Part shown: positions 16,039 to 24,279 of the stretch, piece by piece
Layout: each line of letters starts with the position of its first letter
Numbering within the stretch: the stretch's first letter is position 1
Assembly (NCBI GenBank): GCA_017461395.1
Contig: JAFTYF010000067.1
Location: forward strand, 46,995-110,994
From: Ruminococcus sp.
Lineage (GTDB): Bacteria; Bacillota; Clostridia; Oscillospirales; Ruminococcaceae
Reading direction: 5' to 3'
DNA: 64,000 nt
Position numbers and translations under genes: made by a program
The notes under the pieces: generated by a model
What the model was told of the DNA's origin: nothing
The model's input: only the letters and a program-made list of their open reading frames with translations
Database searches by the model: none

Positions 16039-17016
16039 TTATTTCTGTTCGGGAGTATCGTTTCCGATAATGCCTTTAAGTCCGGCTGCAAGACCAGCAA
16101 GTCCCTGAATTTCGCTGGGAATGATAATCTTTGTAGCCTTTCCGTCAGCTGCCTTAGCGAAGGATTCAAGCGACTTGAGCTGAATAACTCTCTCATTAGG
16201 ATTAGCGCTGTTCAGCTTAACGATACTGTCAGCAAGAGCCTGCTGTACCATTTCAATAGCCTTTGCTTCACCGGTAGCCTCAAGGATTTTCTGTTCTCTT
16301 ACGGCATCAGCTCTGAGAATCATCGCCTGCTTCTGAGCTTCAGCTTCAAGGATCTGTGCTTCCTTCTTAGCCTGAGCACGAAGAATCTGTGATTCCTTTT
16401 CACCTTCTGCAACGAGGATCTGTGACTTCTTGTCACCCTCTGCCTGAAGGATCTTCTCACGACGCTCACGTTCAGCCTTCATCTGCTTTTCCATTGCATC
16501 CTGAATCTCACGAGGAGGAAGAATATTCTTGAGCTCCACACGATTTACCTTGATACCCCAGCGGTCTGTAGCCTGGTCGAGGATCGAAGTAATCTTTGTA
16601 TTGATGATATCTCTTGAAGTAAGAGTTGCGTCAAGTTCCATTTCACCGATGATATTACGAAGTGTTGTAGCAGAAAGATTCTCGATAGCTGCGAGAGGTC
16701 TTTCAACACCGTAGATATACTGCTTTGCATCTGTAACCTGATAGAATACAACTGTATCTATCTGCATTGTAACGTTATCCTTTGTGATAACAGGCTGCGG
16801 CTTGAAGTCAACAACCTTTTCTTTAAGTGAAACCTTGCCGGCGATTCTGTCGATGAATGGTACGAGAACATGGATACCTGTTTCCCATTCAGCGTGGAAT
16901 GAACCAAGTCTTTCAACTACGAATACATGAGCCTGAGGAACGATCCTGAAGCTTCTGATAATAACGATGAGCAGAAAAATTATAACTGCTGCAACAATAA
17001 TTCCGATAATGTCCAT
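16039..17016 (-). CDS. SPFH/band 7 membrane protein (stomatin/QmcA type)
   Basis: Membrane-microdomain scaffold protein. One N-terminal helix (about 4-22) is followed by an SPFH domain (about 25-180; VERLGSFHAEWETGIHVLVP) and a long Ala/Glu/Lys-rich coiled coil (about 180-265; AEGEKESQIL, AEAQKQAMIL), the typical stomatin/prohibitin layout. It lies 25 nt after an nfeD gene; SPFH-NfeD pairs form a conserved operon implicated in membrane organisation and quality control. Function in this organism is inferred. Confidence 0.93.
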   Translation of the reverse strand: MDIIGIIVAAVIIFLLIVIIRSFRIVPQAHVFVVERLGSFHAEWETGIHVLVPFIDRIAGKVSLKEKVVDFKPQPVITKDNVTMQIDTVVFYQVTDAKQYIYGVERPLAAIENLSATTLRNIIGEMELDATLTSRDIINTKITSILDQATDRWGIKVNRVELKNILPPREIQDAMEKQMKAERERREKILQAEGDKKSQILVAEGEKESQILRAQAKKEAQILEAEAQKQAMILRADAVREQKILEATGEAKAIEMVQQALADSIVKLNSANPNERVIQLKSLESFAKAADGKATKIIIPSEIQGLAGLAAGLKGIIGNDTPEQK

Positions 17017-17041
17017 ATTTACCTCCGATTATACATTTGTT

Positions 17042-17482
17042 TTATTTTTTCAATGATACTGACAGTCTTGTACCTGTCACCTTTTTGATGACTACTATGC
17101 TGTCTGCAGGAATGATCTGACCTTCCTCATGCGGAACTGCATTCCAGTCCACACCGCTGAGTCTGACACGTCCTGTGCCCTTGTCACGGTCGATTTCTTC
17201 AATGACCGTAGCAGTCATGCCGACGTAAAGCTCTTGGTTTGTTGAAATATGACCTTTATTACGTCTCTTTTTGAGCCACGGAAATGTAACGAGCAGAAAA
17301 ATTCCGGATACAAGTATGAATATACCAAGCTGTGAGAGCAGCGTAGTCCCCTCAAATACAACTGTAAAGATCATCGTAATGAGAGCGCCGAGCGCAAACC
17401 ACACAGATATAAGCTGTACAGTTGCAAGCTCTGCCACAACAAAAGCCACAAAAACTATTGCCCAGAACAATACTTCAAACAT
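17042..17482 (-). CDS. NfeD family membrane protein
   Basis: 146-aa partner of SPFH proteins. Two or three membrane helices occupy residues 3-70, and a soluble OB-fold NfeD domain occupies about 82-145 (GMTATVIEEI, GTGRVRLSGVDWNAV, VVIKKVTGTRLSV). It is the short, protease-less form of NfeD. AAAGGGGG precedes the ATG, and it begins an operon with the downstream SPFH gene. Confidence 0.92.
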   Translation of the reverse strand: MFEVLFWAIVFVAFVVAELATVQLISVWFALGALITMIFTVVFEGTTLLSQLGIFILVSGIFLLVTFPWLKKRRNKGHISTNQELYVGMTATVIEEIDRDKGTGRVRLSGVDWNAVPHEEGQIIPADSIVVIKKVTGTRLSVSLKK

Positions 17483-17546
17483 GAGATTTCCCCCTTTCGT
17501 TAGTATTAATCCCTTATATCAGCTGCAGAAATAACTCTGCATTTTT

Positions 17547-17575
17547 ATTATATATCATTTTATTTATTTTTTCAA
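17547..17575 (-). promoter_or_regulatory. Promoter of the nfeD-SPFH operon
   Basis: TTGAAA (17570-17575), 17-bp spacer and TATAAT (17547-17552) on the minus strand. Confidence 0.75.
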
Positions 17576-17624
17576 GAGGAAATTACAAAATTTAATTAAT
17601 CTGTAATCATAATTTAAAATAATA

Positions 17625-17656
17625 CCGCACAAAGACGTAAAGCGAGCTTTGTGCGG
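17625..17656 (-). terminator. Terminator of the LCP-tatD-PP2C operon
   Basis: 10-bp stem CCGCACAAAG/CTTTGTGCGG (17625-17634/17647-17656); the minus-strand 3' flank is AT-rich with short T runs. Confidence 0.75.
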
Positions 17657-17675
17657 TTTGAATTTATCCTTTATA

Positions 17676-18422
17676 TCAGCATTTTACAATTCCTATTGCG
17701 GTAATATTATCCTTGCCGCCTCTTGCAAGAGCTTCATCCCTGAGCATTTCAAGACGTTTTGGCAGAGGCTTCGGCAGTTCCATAATTTCCTCGATATCAA
17801 GTGTGGAAAGATAATCAGATATTCCGTCGGTACAGAGCAGCAGAACATCGCCGTGTTCCATTCCGCCTTCAACCGAAACAATGTCTATCTTAGGAACTGT
17901 ATTTACATTTCCGAATGCCGGAAAGATAATATTTCTGTGAACGTGAGTACGCCGCTGCTGATTAGTGATAGCGCCCTCCTCGAAAAGAAGCTGTACCAGC
18001 GACTGATCTCTCGAAAGCTGCGAGATACGTCCCTGACGGATGCGGTATAATCTTGAATCTCCCACGTTGAAGGAAAGAATCCCTCCTGTTTCGTCAACGG
18101 CGATTCCGCATAGAGTGGCCTGCATATTATGGTTTTCCGGATTCTGACGGCTGTATTCCGCAAGCTGTCTATGTATCTCATGCAGCCGGATGTCAAGACG
18201 TATTATTCCGCTGTAGTGCATATCACGGATAAGTTCAAGACTCATTTTTGAAGCAAGCTCACCGCCAAGCTCACCCGAAACGCCGTCTGAAACGGCTGCG
18301 ATAAACGGCTCGCTGATATCCTGACAAAAGCTTCCCTCAGTAAGAACATTTTCTCCGATAAGCAGTGCATCCTCGTTGTGAGGCATTATTCCCTTGTCAG
18401 TTATTCCACAGCAATAGTACAT
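17676..18422 (-). CDS. PP2C-type serine/threonine protein phosphatase
   Basis: Metal-dependent phosphatase of the PrpC/Stp type. The metal-binding and catalytic motifs appear in order: MPHNEDALLIG, AAVSDGVSGELGG, LSFNVGDSRLYRIR, LLCTDGISDYL and RGGKDNITAIGI. I choose the ATG at 18422, spaced 7 nt from GGTGGG; upstream TTG and ATG candidates overlap that Shine-Dalgarno. In Firmicutes such enzymes usually oppose a PASTA-domain Ser/Thr kinase, which is not in this window. It is last in a tatD-containing operon. Confidence 0.92.
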   Translation of the reverse strand: MYYCCGITDKGIMPHNEDALLIGENVLTEGSFCQDISEPFIAAVSDGVSGELGGELASKMSLELIRDMHYSGIIRLDIRLHEIHRQLAEYSRQNPENHNMQATLCGIAVDETGGILSFNVGDSRLYRIRQGRISQLSRDQSLVQLLFEEGAITNQQRRTHVHRNIIFPAFGNVNTVPKIDIVSVEGGMEHGDVLLLCTDGISDYLSTLDIEEIMELPKPLPKRLEMLRDEALARGGKDNITAIGIVKC

Positions 18423-18442
18423 TTGCATCCCACCTTGATGAA

Positions 18443-19210
18443 TCAACTAATATCAAATAATTTTTTTCCGTTCACACAGACGATATCTATCATCTCCTGA
18501 GTACTGACTCTCTTTATTTCAGCCATTTTTTCAGCTGTATAGAGAATCATCGAGCTGTCGCAGCGTTTTCCCCTGAACGGAACAGGCGCCATATACGGAC
18601 AGTCGGTTTCCAGAAGCAGTCTGTCAGCCGGAATTACTTCCAGTGCTCTGATCGCCTTCTTTGCATTCTTGAATGTAAGAACACCGGTAAATCCGATGTA
18701 CATTCCGAGCTTAAGTATCTCAGCCGCAATTTCTGCCGAACCGCTGAAGCAGTGCACAACACCTCTGGGACGATATTTTTTCAGGATATCCATTGTATCA
18801 TCCCATGCGTCACGGCTGTGTATGATAACCGGCAGATCAAGCTCCTGAGCGAGTTCAAGCTGCTGTGTAAAAAGCATTATCTGACGGTCACGGTCATAGC
18901 CCTCATAGTGATAATCAAGACCTATTTCCCCTACCGCCTTTATCTTCGGATTATTTTTCACCGTATCACGGATCATATCAAGATAATTTTCCGGAAAATT
19001 ATTCTCGTTTTCCGGATGAACTCCTGCCGCAGCATAAATGTATCCATATTGTGCTGCAAGCTTCGAATTCATTTTTGTATCGTCAATTCCTGACGAAGCA
19101 AGCATTACAAGTTCAATTCCCTGCGACGGAAGTGTTTCAAGAAGCTTTTTTCTGTCGTCATTGAAAGCATCATCCGCATAGTGGGCATGAGTATCAAAAA
19201 TCCCGTTCAT
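18443..19210 (-). CDS. tatD: TatD family metal-dependent hydrolase (DNase)
   Basis: Two-metal TIM-barrel hydrolase with 3'-5' nuclease activity in characterised members. Metal ligands are visible in IFDTHAHYAD (residues 4-13), the Glu of AVGEIGLDYHY, PVIIHSRDA, VVHCFSGS and LLETDCPYMAP. At 255 aa the length is typical. It is encoded 3 nt after an LCP-like gene and 20 nt before the phosphatase gene. A TatD-linked radical SAM gene is nearby (21461) but on the other strand and separated by alr. Confidence 0.95.
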   Translation of the reverse strand: MNGIFDTHAHYADDAFNDDRKKLLETLPSQGIELVMLASSGIDDTKMNSKLAAQYGYIYAAAGVHPENENNFPENYLDMIRDTVKNNPKIKAVGEIGLDYHYEGYDRDRQIMLFTQQLELAQELDLPVIIHSRDAWDDTMDILKKYRPRGVVHCFSGSAEIAAEILKLGMYIGFTGVLTFKNAKKAIRALEVIPADRLLLETDCPYMAPVPFRGKRCDSSMILYTAEKMAEIKRVSTQEMIDIVCVNGKKLFDIS

Positions 19211-19213
19211 AGC

Positions 19214-20107
19214 TTACTCCGCCTCTGAAAAGTATTCTTTTTTCAGTTCTGCTATCTGTACATCGCTGATAATAAAATCATTTCCAGCATCTTTTCCGCT
19301 GTTAAGCTTATATGCCATAGCCGGCTGTATTCTGTACTCAGCAGCACATTCAAACAGATACTTTATAGCGTGCTTAAGTCTGCTGTAATCAGCTCTTGTA
19401 ATATTTGTGGAAATTCCGCTGTGATTTATTATCTGATCAAAATTGGCTTCAAGATGATCTGCAACCGCCTGAGCATCGGCTCCGTTCACCATGTACTGCA
19501 TGAGAGCAGCAGCCTTGAACGCACGGTCAGCCTCACCGTTGGGGAACATTGAATACGTCACATATGTTTCCATCTGCTCACTGTTGAGATTTTCTCTGGA
19601 GCCATCACCCTTAAAGCCGCCGAAAGGTATATCTACCGGATACTGCTTGGTACAGCCTGTCATATCGCAGACACGTCTGAACGCTTCTGAATTAAATGTC
19701 ATATATCGTTCAACCGGAACTCCCATAACAGCCTCAACGAATTCTGCCGCCTTTGCCCCCTTGCCGTCTTCCTTGAAAGAACCTTCAAGACTATGCTGTT
19801 TTCCGTCAATAACAGCAATCGTATTCGCAGGAATTCCAACAAACAGAATTTCCTTATCCTCCGGCATTGATCTCATAAGCATAAACGTAGATTTACATTC
19901 CTTATCGGGTGTGGAAAGAATCAGCAGTACAGTATGATCATCCTCCGCACTTACGGTTTCGACATCCTTTGCAGGAGCTTCCTTCAAAGGTTCTTCCCTG
20001 TTCAGATATTTTATCAGCATCATAGCTGCTCCGCCGATAATGACAAGTCCTATAAAGAGAGTTGCAAGAAAGGGTATTGCTATGTGTCCGCTTTTTTTCT
20101 TTGACAT
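19214..20107 (-). CDS. LytR-CpsA-Psr (LCP)-like membrane protein
   Basis: 297-aa protein with a short basic cytoplasmic start, one membrane helix (about 9-33) and an extracellular domain. The domain recalls LCP proteins, which transfer wall polymers from lipid carriers to peptidoglycan: LLILSTPDKECKSTFMLMRS, FVGIPANTIAVIDG, AAEFVEAVMGVPVERYMTFN and FRRVCDMTGC. The canonical Arg-rich phosphate-binding and DGRxRS-type motifs are not evident, so it may be a divergent or non-catalytic member. It is first in the operon with tatD and the PP2C gene. Confidence 0.65.
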   Translation of the reverse strand: MSKKKSGHIAIPFLATLFIGLVIIGGAAMMLIKYLNREEPLKEAPAKDVETVSAEDDHTVLLILSTPDKECKSTFMLMRSMPEDKEILFVGIPANTIAVIDGKQHSLEGSFKEDGKGAKAAEFVEAVMGVPVERYMTFNSEAFRRVCDMTGCTKQYPVDIPFGGFKGDGSRENLNSEQMETYVTYSMFPNGEADRAFKAAALMQYMVNGADAQAVADHLEANFDQIINHSGISTNITRADYSRLKHAIKYLFECAAEYRIQPAMAYKLNSGKDAGNDFIISDVQIAELKKEYFSEAE

Positions 20108-20164
20108 GGCTGTTATCTCCTATTGATTTATTTTTGTATTTTCTCCGAACAATTTCTGAAGCTA

Positions 20165-20192
20165 TTGCAAATTTTCGTATTTGTGGTATAAT
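20165..20192 (+). promoter_or_regulatory. Promoter of alr
   Basis: TTGCAA (20165-20170), 16-bp spacer and TATAAT (20187-20192) on the plus strand; 5' UTR of about 100 nt. Confidence 0.6.
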
Positions 20193-20233
20193 ATAATTTG
20201 CAGTATAGTTTATATCAGAAACTGCTGAGAATA

Positions 20234-20262
20234 ATTATAACATAAAAATACATACATTTCAA
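20234..20262 (-). promoter_or_regulatory. Promoter of the LCP-tatD-PP2C operon
   Basis: TTGAAA (20257-20262), 17-bp spacer and TATAAT (20234-20239) on the minus strand. It lies downstream of the alr promoter, so the divergent transcripts overlap at their 5' ends. Confidence 0.7.
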
Positions 20263-20306
20263 GGGTATTGCCCAAAAGTTTTTCAGAATAAAGAAAGGAT
20301 AAAACA

Positions 20307-21464
20307 ATGTCAGAACCTAGACATCTTCACAGAGCATGGGCGGATATATCGCTGAGTGCTCTGAAAAATAATATCAGCATCATTAAGAAGCTTAATTCCC
20401 CTGATACCGAGATCATGGCTGTTGTCAAGGCTGACGCTTACGGTCATGGATACGAAAAGATCGTAAACTGTCTTGAAAAAGAATGCGGAATAAAATATTT
20501 CGCCGTTTCCAACATCGACGAGGCTGTGGAGGTACGACTATGCTGTCCCGACGCTGAGATACTCATTCTCGGATATACTCCTCCAGAATATGCTGAGGAT
20601 CTTCTGCGATACAATATCATTCAGGGAATAGTCTCCGCTGAGTACGCAAAAGAACTCTGCTCCTGTATATCCGGAAAGCTCCGCTGTCATATCAAAATCG
20701 ACACCGGTATGGGAAGAATCGGTCTGCGACACGAAACTCCGGAGCAGTGCGCTGAGGAAATCGCTGAGATATGCCGTCTTGAAAAGCTTTCGGCAGAAGG
20801 AATATACACTCATTTTGCCGTTGCTGACAGCGATGATCCTGACAATATCGCCTACACCGACAAGCAGGAAAAATTCATCACCGATACATACGACTGCCTT
20901 GTAAAATCGGGAATACAGCTTCCGCACGTCCATTTCATGAACAGCGCCGCTACCTGTTACAGAAACAGTTCAAAGAGCACTCTTTCCCGCGCCGGAATTA
21001 TAATTTACGGACTTCATCCCGATATCAGCCTTGATATTCCGGACGGGCTTATGCCTGTTATGTCCCTTAAAGCCGTTATTTCCCATGTCAAGACCATAGA
21101 AGCCGGAAGCTGTGTGAGCTACGGACGGACTTTCAGGGCTGAAGGCGAAATGCGCGTTGCTACTGTGACTATCGGCTATGCGGACGGTTATTCACGACAG
21201 CTTTCCTCAAAGGGAGAAATACTTGTGCACGGCAGACGATGCAGAATCGTCGGCAGAGTATGCATGGACCAGCTTATGATCGATGTAACCGATATACCGG
21301 ATGTATGTCCCGGTGATATCGCTACGCTTATAGGTACCGACGGAAATGAAACTATTACCGCAGACGAGCTTGCTTCAATTTACGGAACTATCGGCTATGA
21401 AGTAGTATGTGGAATTTCCAAGCGTGTACCAAGAATTTATACTGATAAGGGAGAAAAAATATGA
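20307..21464 (+). CDS. alr: Alanine racemase
   Basis: PLP-dependent racemase supplying D-alanine for peptidoglycan. The N-terminal barrel carries the PLP-lysine motif AVVKADAYGHG near residue 38, and the catalytic Tyr lies in SCVSYGRTFRAE near residue 272. RVCMDQLMIDVTD and GYEVVCGISKRVPRIY are also family signatures. At 385 aa the length is normal. The stop overlaps the start of the downstream radical SAM gene by 4 nt, so the two are coupled. Confidence 0.97.
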   Translation: MSEPRHLHRAWADISLSALKNNISIIKKLNSPDTEIMAVVKADAYGHGYEKIVNCLEKECGIKYFAVSNIDEAVEVRLCCPDAEILILGYTPPEYAEDLLRYNIIQGIVSAEYAKELCSCISGKLRCHIKIDTGMGRIGLRHETPEQCAEEIAEICRLEKLSAEGIYTHFAVADSDDPDNIAYTDKQEKFITDTYDCLVKSGIQLPHVHFMNSAATCYRNSSKSTLSRAGIIIYGLHPDISLDIPDGLMPVMSLKAVISHVKTIEAGSCVSYGRTFRAEGEMRVATVTIGYADGYSRQLSSKGEILVHGRRCRIVGRVCMDQLMIDVTDIPDVCPGDIATLIGTDGNETITADELASIYGTIGYEVVCGISKRVPRIYTDKGEKI

Positions 21465-22075
21465 AAGCAATGACAATATCCTATGAAGTAGGAAACAATC
21501 TTTATCTGAATATAACAAATCAGTGCCCGTGTGCTTGTACATTCTGCATAAGAAATCACGCAGACGGCGCTTATGGCTCTGATCCGCTCTGGCTGGAGCA
21601 TGAACCGTCAATGGAGGAAATTATAGCTGATCTCAGTGCCCGTGATCTCGATTCTTACAGCGAGATCGTATTCTGCGGCTACGGCGAACCTACATGCCGC
21701 CTTGACGTACTTCTCGAAACAGCACAGTGGCTCCGCAAGAAGCTCACCGGCAGTACACGCCTCAGAATCAATACAAATGGACTCGGTGATCTCATCAACA
21801 ACCGCTCTATCGCAGATGATCTCTGTGCCGTTATTGATGTGATATCCGTCAGTCTCAATGCCGGAACTAAAGACGAATACATGAAGGTTACACGTCCGAA
21901 GTACGACAACGCTTTTGAAGCTATGCAGAAATTTACCGCTGACTGCGTGAAAAACGGCAGTTCTGAGGTGGTTATGTCGGTGGTTGATGTTATCCCCGAA
22001 GAACAGATCATGGCTTCAAGAGAAATCGCAGAAAAGCTTGGCGCAACACTCAGAGTAAGAGCTTTTGACGAATAA
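21461..22075 (+). CDS. TatD-linked radical SAM protein
   Basis: 204-aa radical SAM enzyme. The Fe-S motif is CX3CX2C in TNQCPCACTFCIRN near residue 20, followed by the glycine-rich SAM site IVFCGYGEPTCR and LRINTNGLGDLI. It resembles the short family often encoded beside tatD and of unknown substrate. Here it is translationally coupled to alr, with tatD about 2.2 kb away on the opposite strand. The reaction is unknown. Confidence 0.85.
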   Translation: MKAMTISYEVGNNLYLNITNQCPCACTFCIRNHADGAYGSDPLWLEHEPSMEEIIADLSARDLDSYSEIVFCGYGEPTCRLDVLLETAQWLRKKLTGSTRLRINTNGLGDLINNRSIADDLCAVIDVISVSLNAGTKDEYMKVTRPKYDNAFEAMQKFTADCVKNGSSEVVMSVVDVIPEEQIMASREIAEKLGATLRVRAFDE

Positions 22076-22193
22076 CTGGTCGTATTAAACAAAAATCAAC
22101 TACAAATTTTGTCATATATTACAACAGGATTTTTATAGAAATTTATCCATAAATATGTTATAATAAAATATAGTTTATGTAAAGGAGTTTCTT

Positions 22194-22319
22194 ATGAAAA
22201 AAGGAAAAATCCTCATTGCTGTATCAGCCGCAGTTATATGCTCCGCTGGTCTGACTACAGCTGCAATGATAGTCTGCAAAAGACTGTATGAGAAGCATTA
22301 CTTCTCAGTAAACGACTGA
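22194..22319 (+). CDS. 41-aa single-helix membrane peptide, unknown function
   Basis: A short frame (MKKGKILIAVSAAVICSAGL...) has AAAGGAG at 6-nt spacing and a TATAAT box about 30 bp upstream (22159-22164). It encodes a basic start, one hydrophobic helix (about 5-28) and a short polar tail (KRLYEKHYFSVND). The good ribosome-binding site and clean stop support a real small protein, but no homologue is recognised. It lies 31 nt upstream of ilvE. Confidence 0.6.
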   Translation: MKKGKILIAVSAAVICSAGLTTAAMIVCKRLYEKHYFSVND

Positions 22320-22350
22320 TTCATATTTTAATTAAAGAAGGTTGAATAAA

Positions 22351-23418
22351 ATGGAAATCAAATTTACAAAAACAGAAACACTGAAAAACAAGCCCCAGCC
22401 CGGCGATAAGCTCGGCTTCGGACACATCTTCACCGACTATATGCTCGTAATGCCCTATGATGCAGGTCAGGGCTGGCATGATCCTGAGATCAGACCTTAC
22501 GGCAATTTTGAGATCTCCCCTGCCGCTATGTGTCTCCACTACGGTCAGACTGTTTTCGAAGGTCTCAAGGCTTACAGAACTGCTGACAACAAAATCCAGC
22601 TTTTCCGTCCTGAGGAAAACTTCAAGAGACTCAACAGCTCCAACGGAAGACTCGTTATTCCTGAGCTTCCCGTTGAACTCGGTATGGAGTGCCTTATGGA
22701 ACTTCTTAAAATTGAAAAGGACTGGGTTCCCGCAAATGACGGCGAATCCCTCTATATCAGACCTTTCATCTTCGCTTGCGATCCCTTCCTCGGCGTAAAG
22801 CCCGGCGATCACTATCTCTTTATGATTATTCTTTCTCCCTCCGGCGCTTACTACGAAAGCGGTCTCAATCCTGTTGATATCTACGTTGAAAACAAGTATG
22901 TCCGTGCAGTAAGAGGCGGTATGGGCTTCGCTAAGACAGGCGGAAACTATGCTGCATCTCTTATCGGTCAGGATGAGGCTCACAAGCAGAACTACGCTCA
23001 GGTTCTCTGGCTCGACGGCGTTGAGCAGAAGTACATCGAAGAAGTCGGCGCTATGAATATCTTCTTCGTTATCGACGGCGAAGTTGTAACTCCGGCACTT
23101 CAGGGAAGCATCCTCCCCGGAATTACAAGAAAATCTGCTCTTGATGTCTGCAAGTCCAAGGGAATTCCTGTTTCTGAAAGAAGAATCTCTATTCAGGAAA
23201 TCTCCGACGCTTACGATGCAGGCAAGCTTAATGAGGTATTCGGTACAGGAACTGCTGCTGTAATCTCCCCTGTTGGCCACCTTAAATGGGGCGATAAGGT
23301 TATGGAAATCAACGGCAATAAAATCGGCAATATCTCACAGATGCTCTATGATACAATGACTGGTATCCAGTGGGGTAAGATCGAAGACACCTTCGGCTGG
23401 ACTGTTGAAGTAAAATAA
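22351..23418 (+). CDS. ilvE: Branched-chain amino acid aminotransferase
   Basis: Fold-type IV PLP enzyme that interconverts Leu/Ile/Val and their 2-oxo acids. Motifs: [18 protein letters not shown] near residue 50, the PLP-lysine region [41 protein letters not shown] and [12 protein letters not shown]. At 355 aa it is the long (BCAT2-like) form. I use the ATG at 22351 (AGAAGG upstream) rather than the TTG at 22342. A terminator follows. Confidence 0.96.
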   Translation: MEIKFTKTETLKNKPQPGDKLGFGHIFTDYMLVMPYDAGQGWHDPEIRPYGNFEISPAAMCLHYGQTVFEGLKAYRTADNKIQLFRPEENFKRLNSSNGRLVIPELPVELGMECLMELLKIEKDWVPANDGESLYIRPFIFACDPFLGVKPGDHYLFMIILSPSGAYYESGLNPVDIYVENKYVRAVRGGMGFAKTGGNYAASLIGQDEAHKQNYAQVLWLDGVEQKYIEEVGAMNIFFVIDGEVVTPALQGSILPGITRKSALDVCKSKGIPVSERRISIQEISDAYDAGKLNEVFGTGTAAVISPVGHLKWGDKVMEINGNKIGNISQMLYDTMTGIQWGKIEDTFGWTVEVK

Positions 23419-23430
23419 CTGATAATCTTA

Positions 23431-23460
23431 ACGGCAATCTTTACAGATTGCCGTTTCATA
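23431..23460 (+). terminator. Terminator of ilvE
   Basis: Stem ACGGCAATCT/AGATTGCCGT (23431-23440/23445-23454) followed by TTCATATTTC. A second hairpin, GGACGACC/GGTCGTCC (23479-23497), lies just beyond. Confidence 0.8.
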
Positions 23461-23533
23461 TTTCAGAAGATTCAGCAGGGACGACCATTGGTCGTCCACC
23501 ATGATTTTTATTGAATACGTTTTATTACAAATT

Positions 23534-23558
23534 AAAGGGACGTCAGAAACGTCCCTTT
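23534..23558 (-). terminator. Terminator of the TIR/SPFH cassette
   Basis: Stem AAAGGGACGT/ACGTCCCTTT (23534-23543/23549-23558), six bases past the stop of the last cassette gene on the minus strand. Confidence 0.8.
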
Positions 23559-23563
23559 CTTTA

Positions 23564-24262
23564 TTACTTTGAAGCCTTACAAGCTGTATTTCTGTCGTCG
23601 AGTGCAATATTCACTGACTTGCAGAGTTCCTTTATTCCGGCATACTGTGCGGAGCAAACAGCTGATTCAAGCTGTCCGAACAGTGTTGAGAGCTTATACT
23701 CTGCATCGGCAATTGCCGGACTGCTTACAGGATCGCTGTATGTGATCTTTTCTGCAAGCTTTTTAAGCTCTGACTGAAGTGCGGGATCAGTTGTCTTGTT
23801 AGTGAGATTATTTGCTCTGAGTGCAAGTGACTTCATAAGGCCTGTATTCATAGCAGTTGTTGTTTCAAGATTTGTGATAGCTGTTCTTGCCATGTTTGCA
23901 GACATTCCGAAAAGCATTGCGATTCCAAAAACCGCTATGCAGATGAGACAAGCAAGCCATACAGGAAGATTTCCGCCGTCGCCGAGAACAATAAGAACTG
24001 TACTGAGTATCGTCTGCACTACAAGGTAGGAAACGCCTATCTTGAACAGAGGATATCCGAGAACCTTGCTTTTGAGGTCAGTTCCGACAGGATATGCAAG
24101 CTTGAATACGGGAATCTGAACTGCAATTGCTAAAAGCTCTGCGATATAGCCAATCCAGAATGTTGGTTCGGATTTATCAAAGGGTGCCAGAAAAACTACA
24201 GCCGAGAAAATCGCAGCCACGATAAGCAGAACGGCTACAACCTGTGTTCTAATATTTTTCAT
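23564..24262 (-). CDS. Four-helix membrane protein of the TIR/SPFH cassette
   Basis: 232-aa protein with about four membrane helices in the first 125 residues (near 7-28, 36-55, 74-94 and 101-122). A soluble C-terminal region (about 130-230) is predicted helical and contains LRANNLTNKTTDPALQSEL and EYKLSTLFGQLESAVCSAQY. No family is recognised. It lies 17 nt after the zinc-ribbon SPFH gene and ends the cassette, suggesting a membrane partner for that protein. Confidence 0.75.
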   Translation of the reverse strand: MKNIRTQVVAVLLIVAAIFSAVVFLAPFDKSEPTFWIGYIAELLAIAVQIPVFKLAYPVGTDLKSKVLGYPLFKIGVSYLVVQTILSTVLIVLGDGGNLPVWLACLICIAVFGIAMLFGMSANMARTAITNLETTTAMNTGLMKSLALRANNLTNKTTDPALQSELKKLAEKITYSDPVSSPAIADAEYKLSTLFGQLESAVCSAQYAGIKELCKSVNIALDDRNTACKASK

Positions 24263-24279
24263 AATTATTCTCCCTTCCC

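Noticed and set aside
22321-23280. Long minus-strand frame antisense to ilvE
   Set aside because: ilvE is fully supported on the plus strand; the antisense frame is a shadow of its codon pattern.
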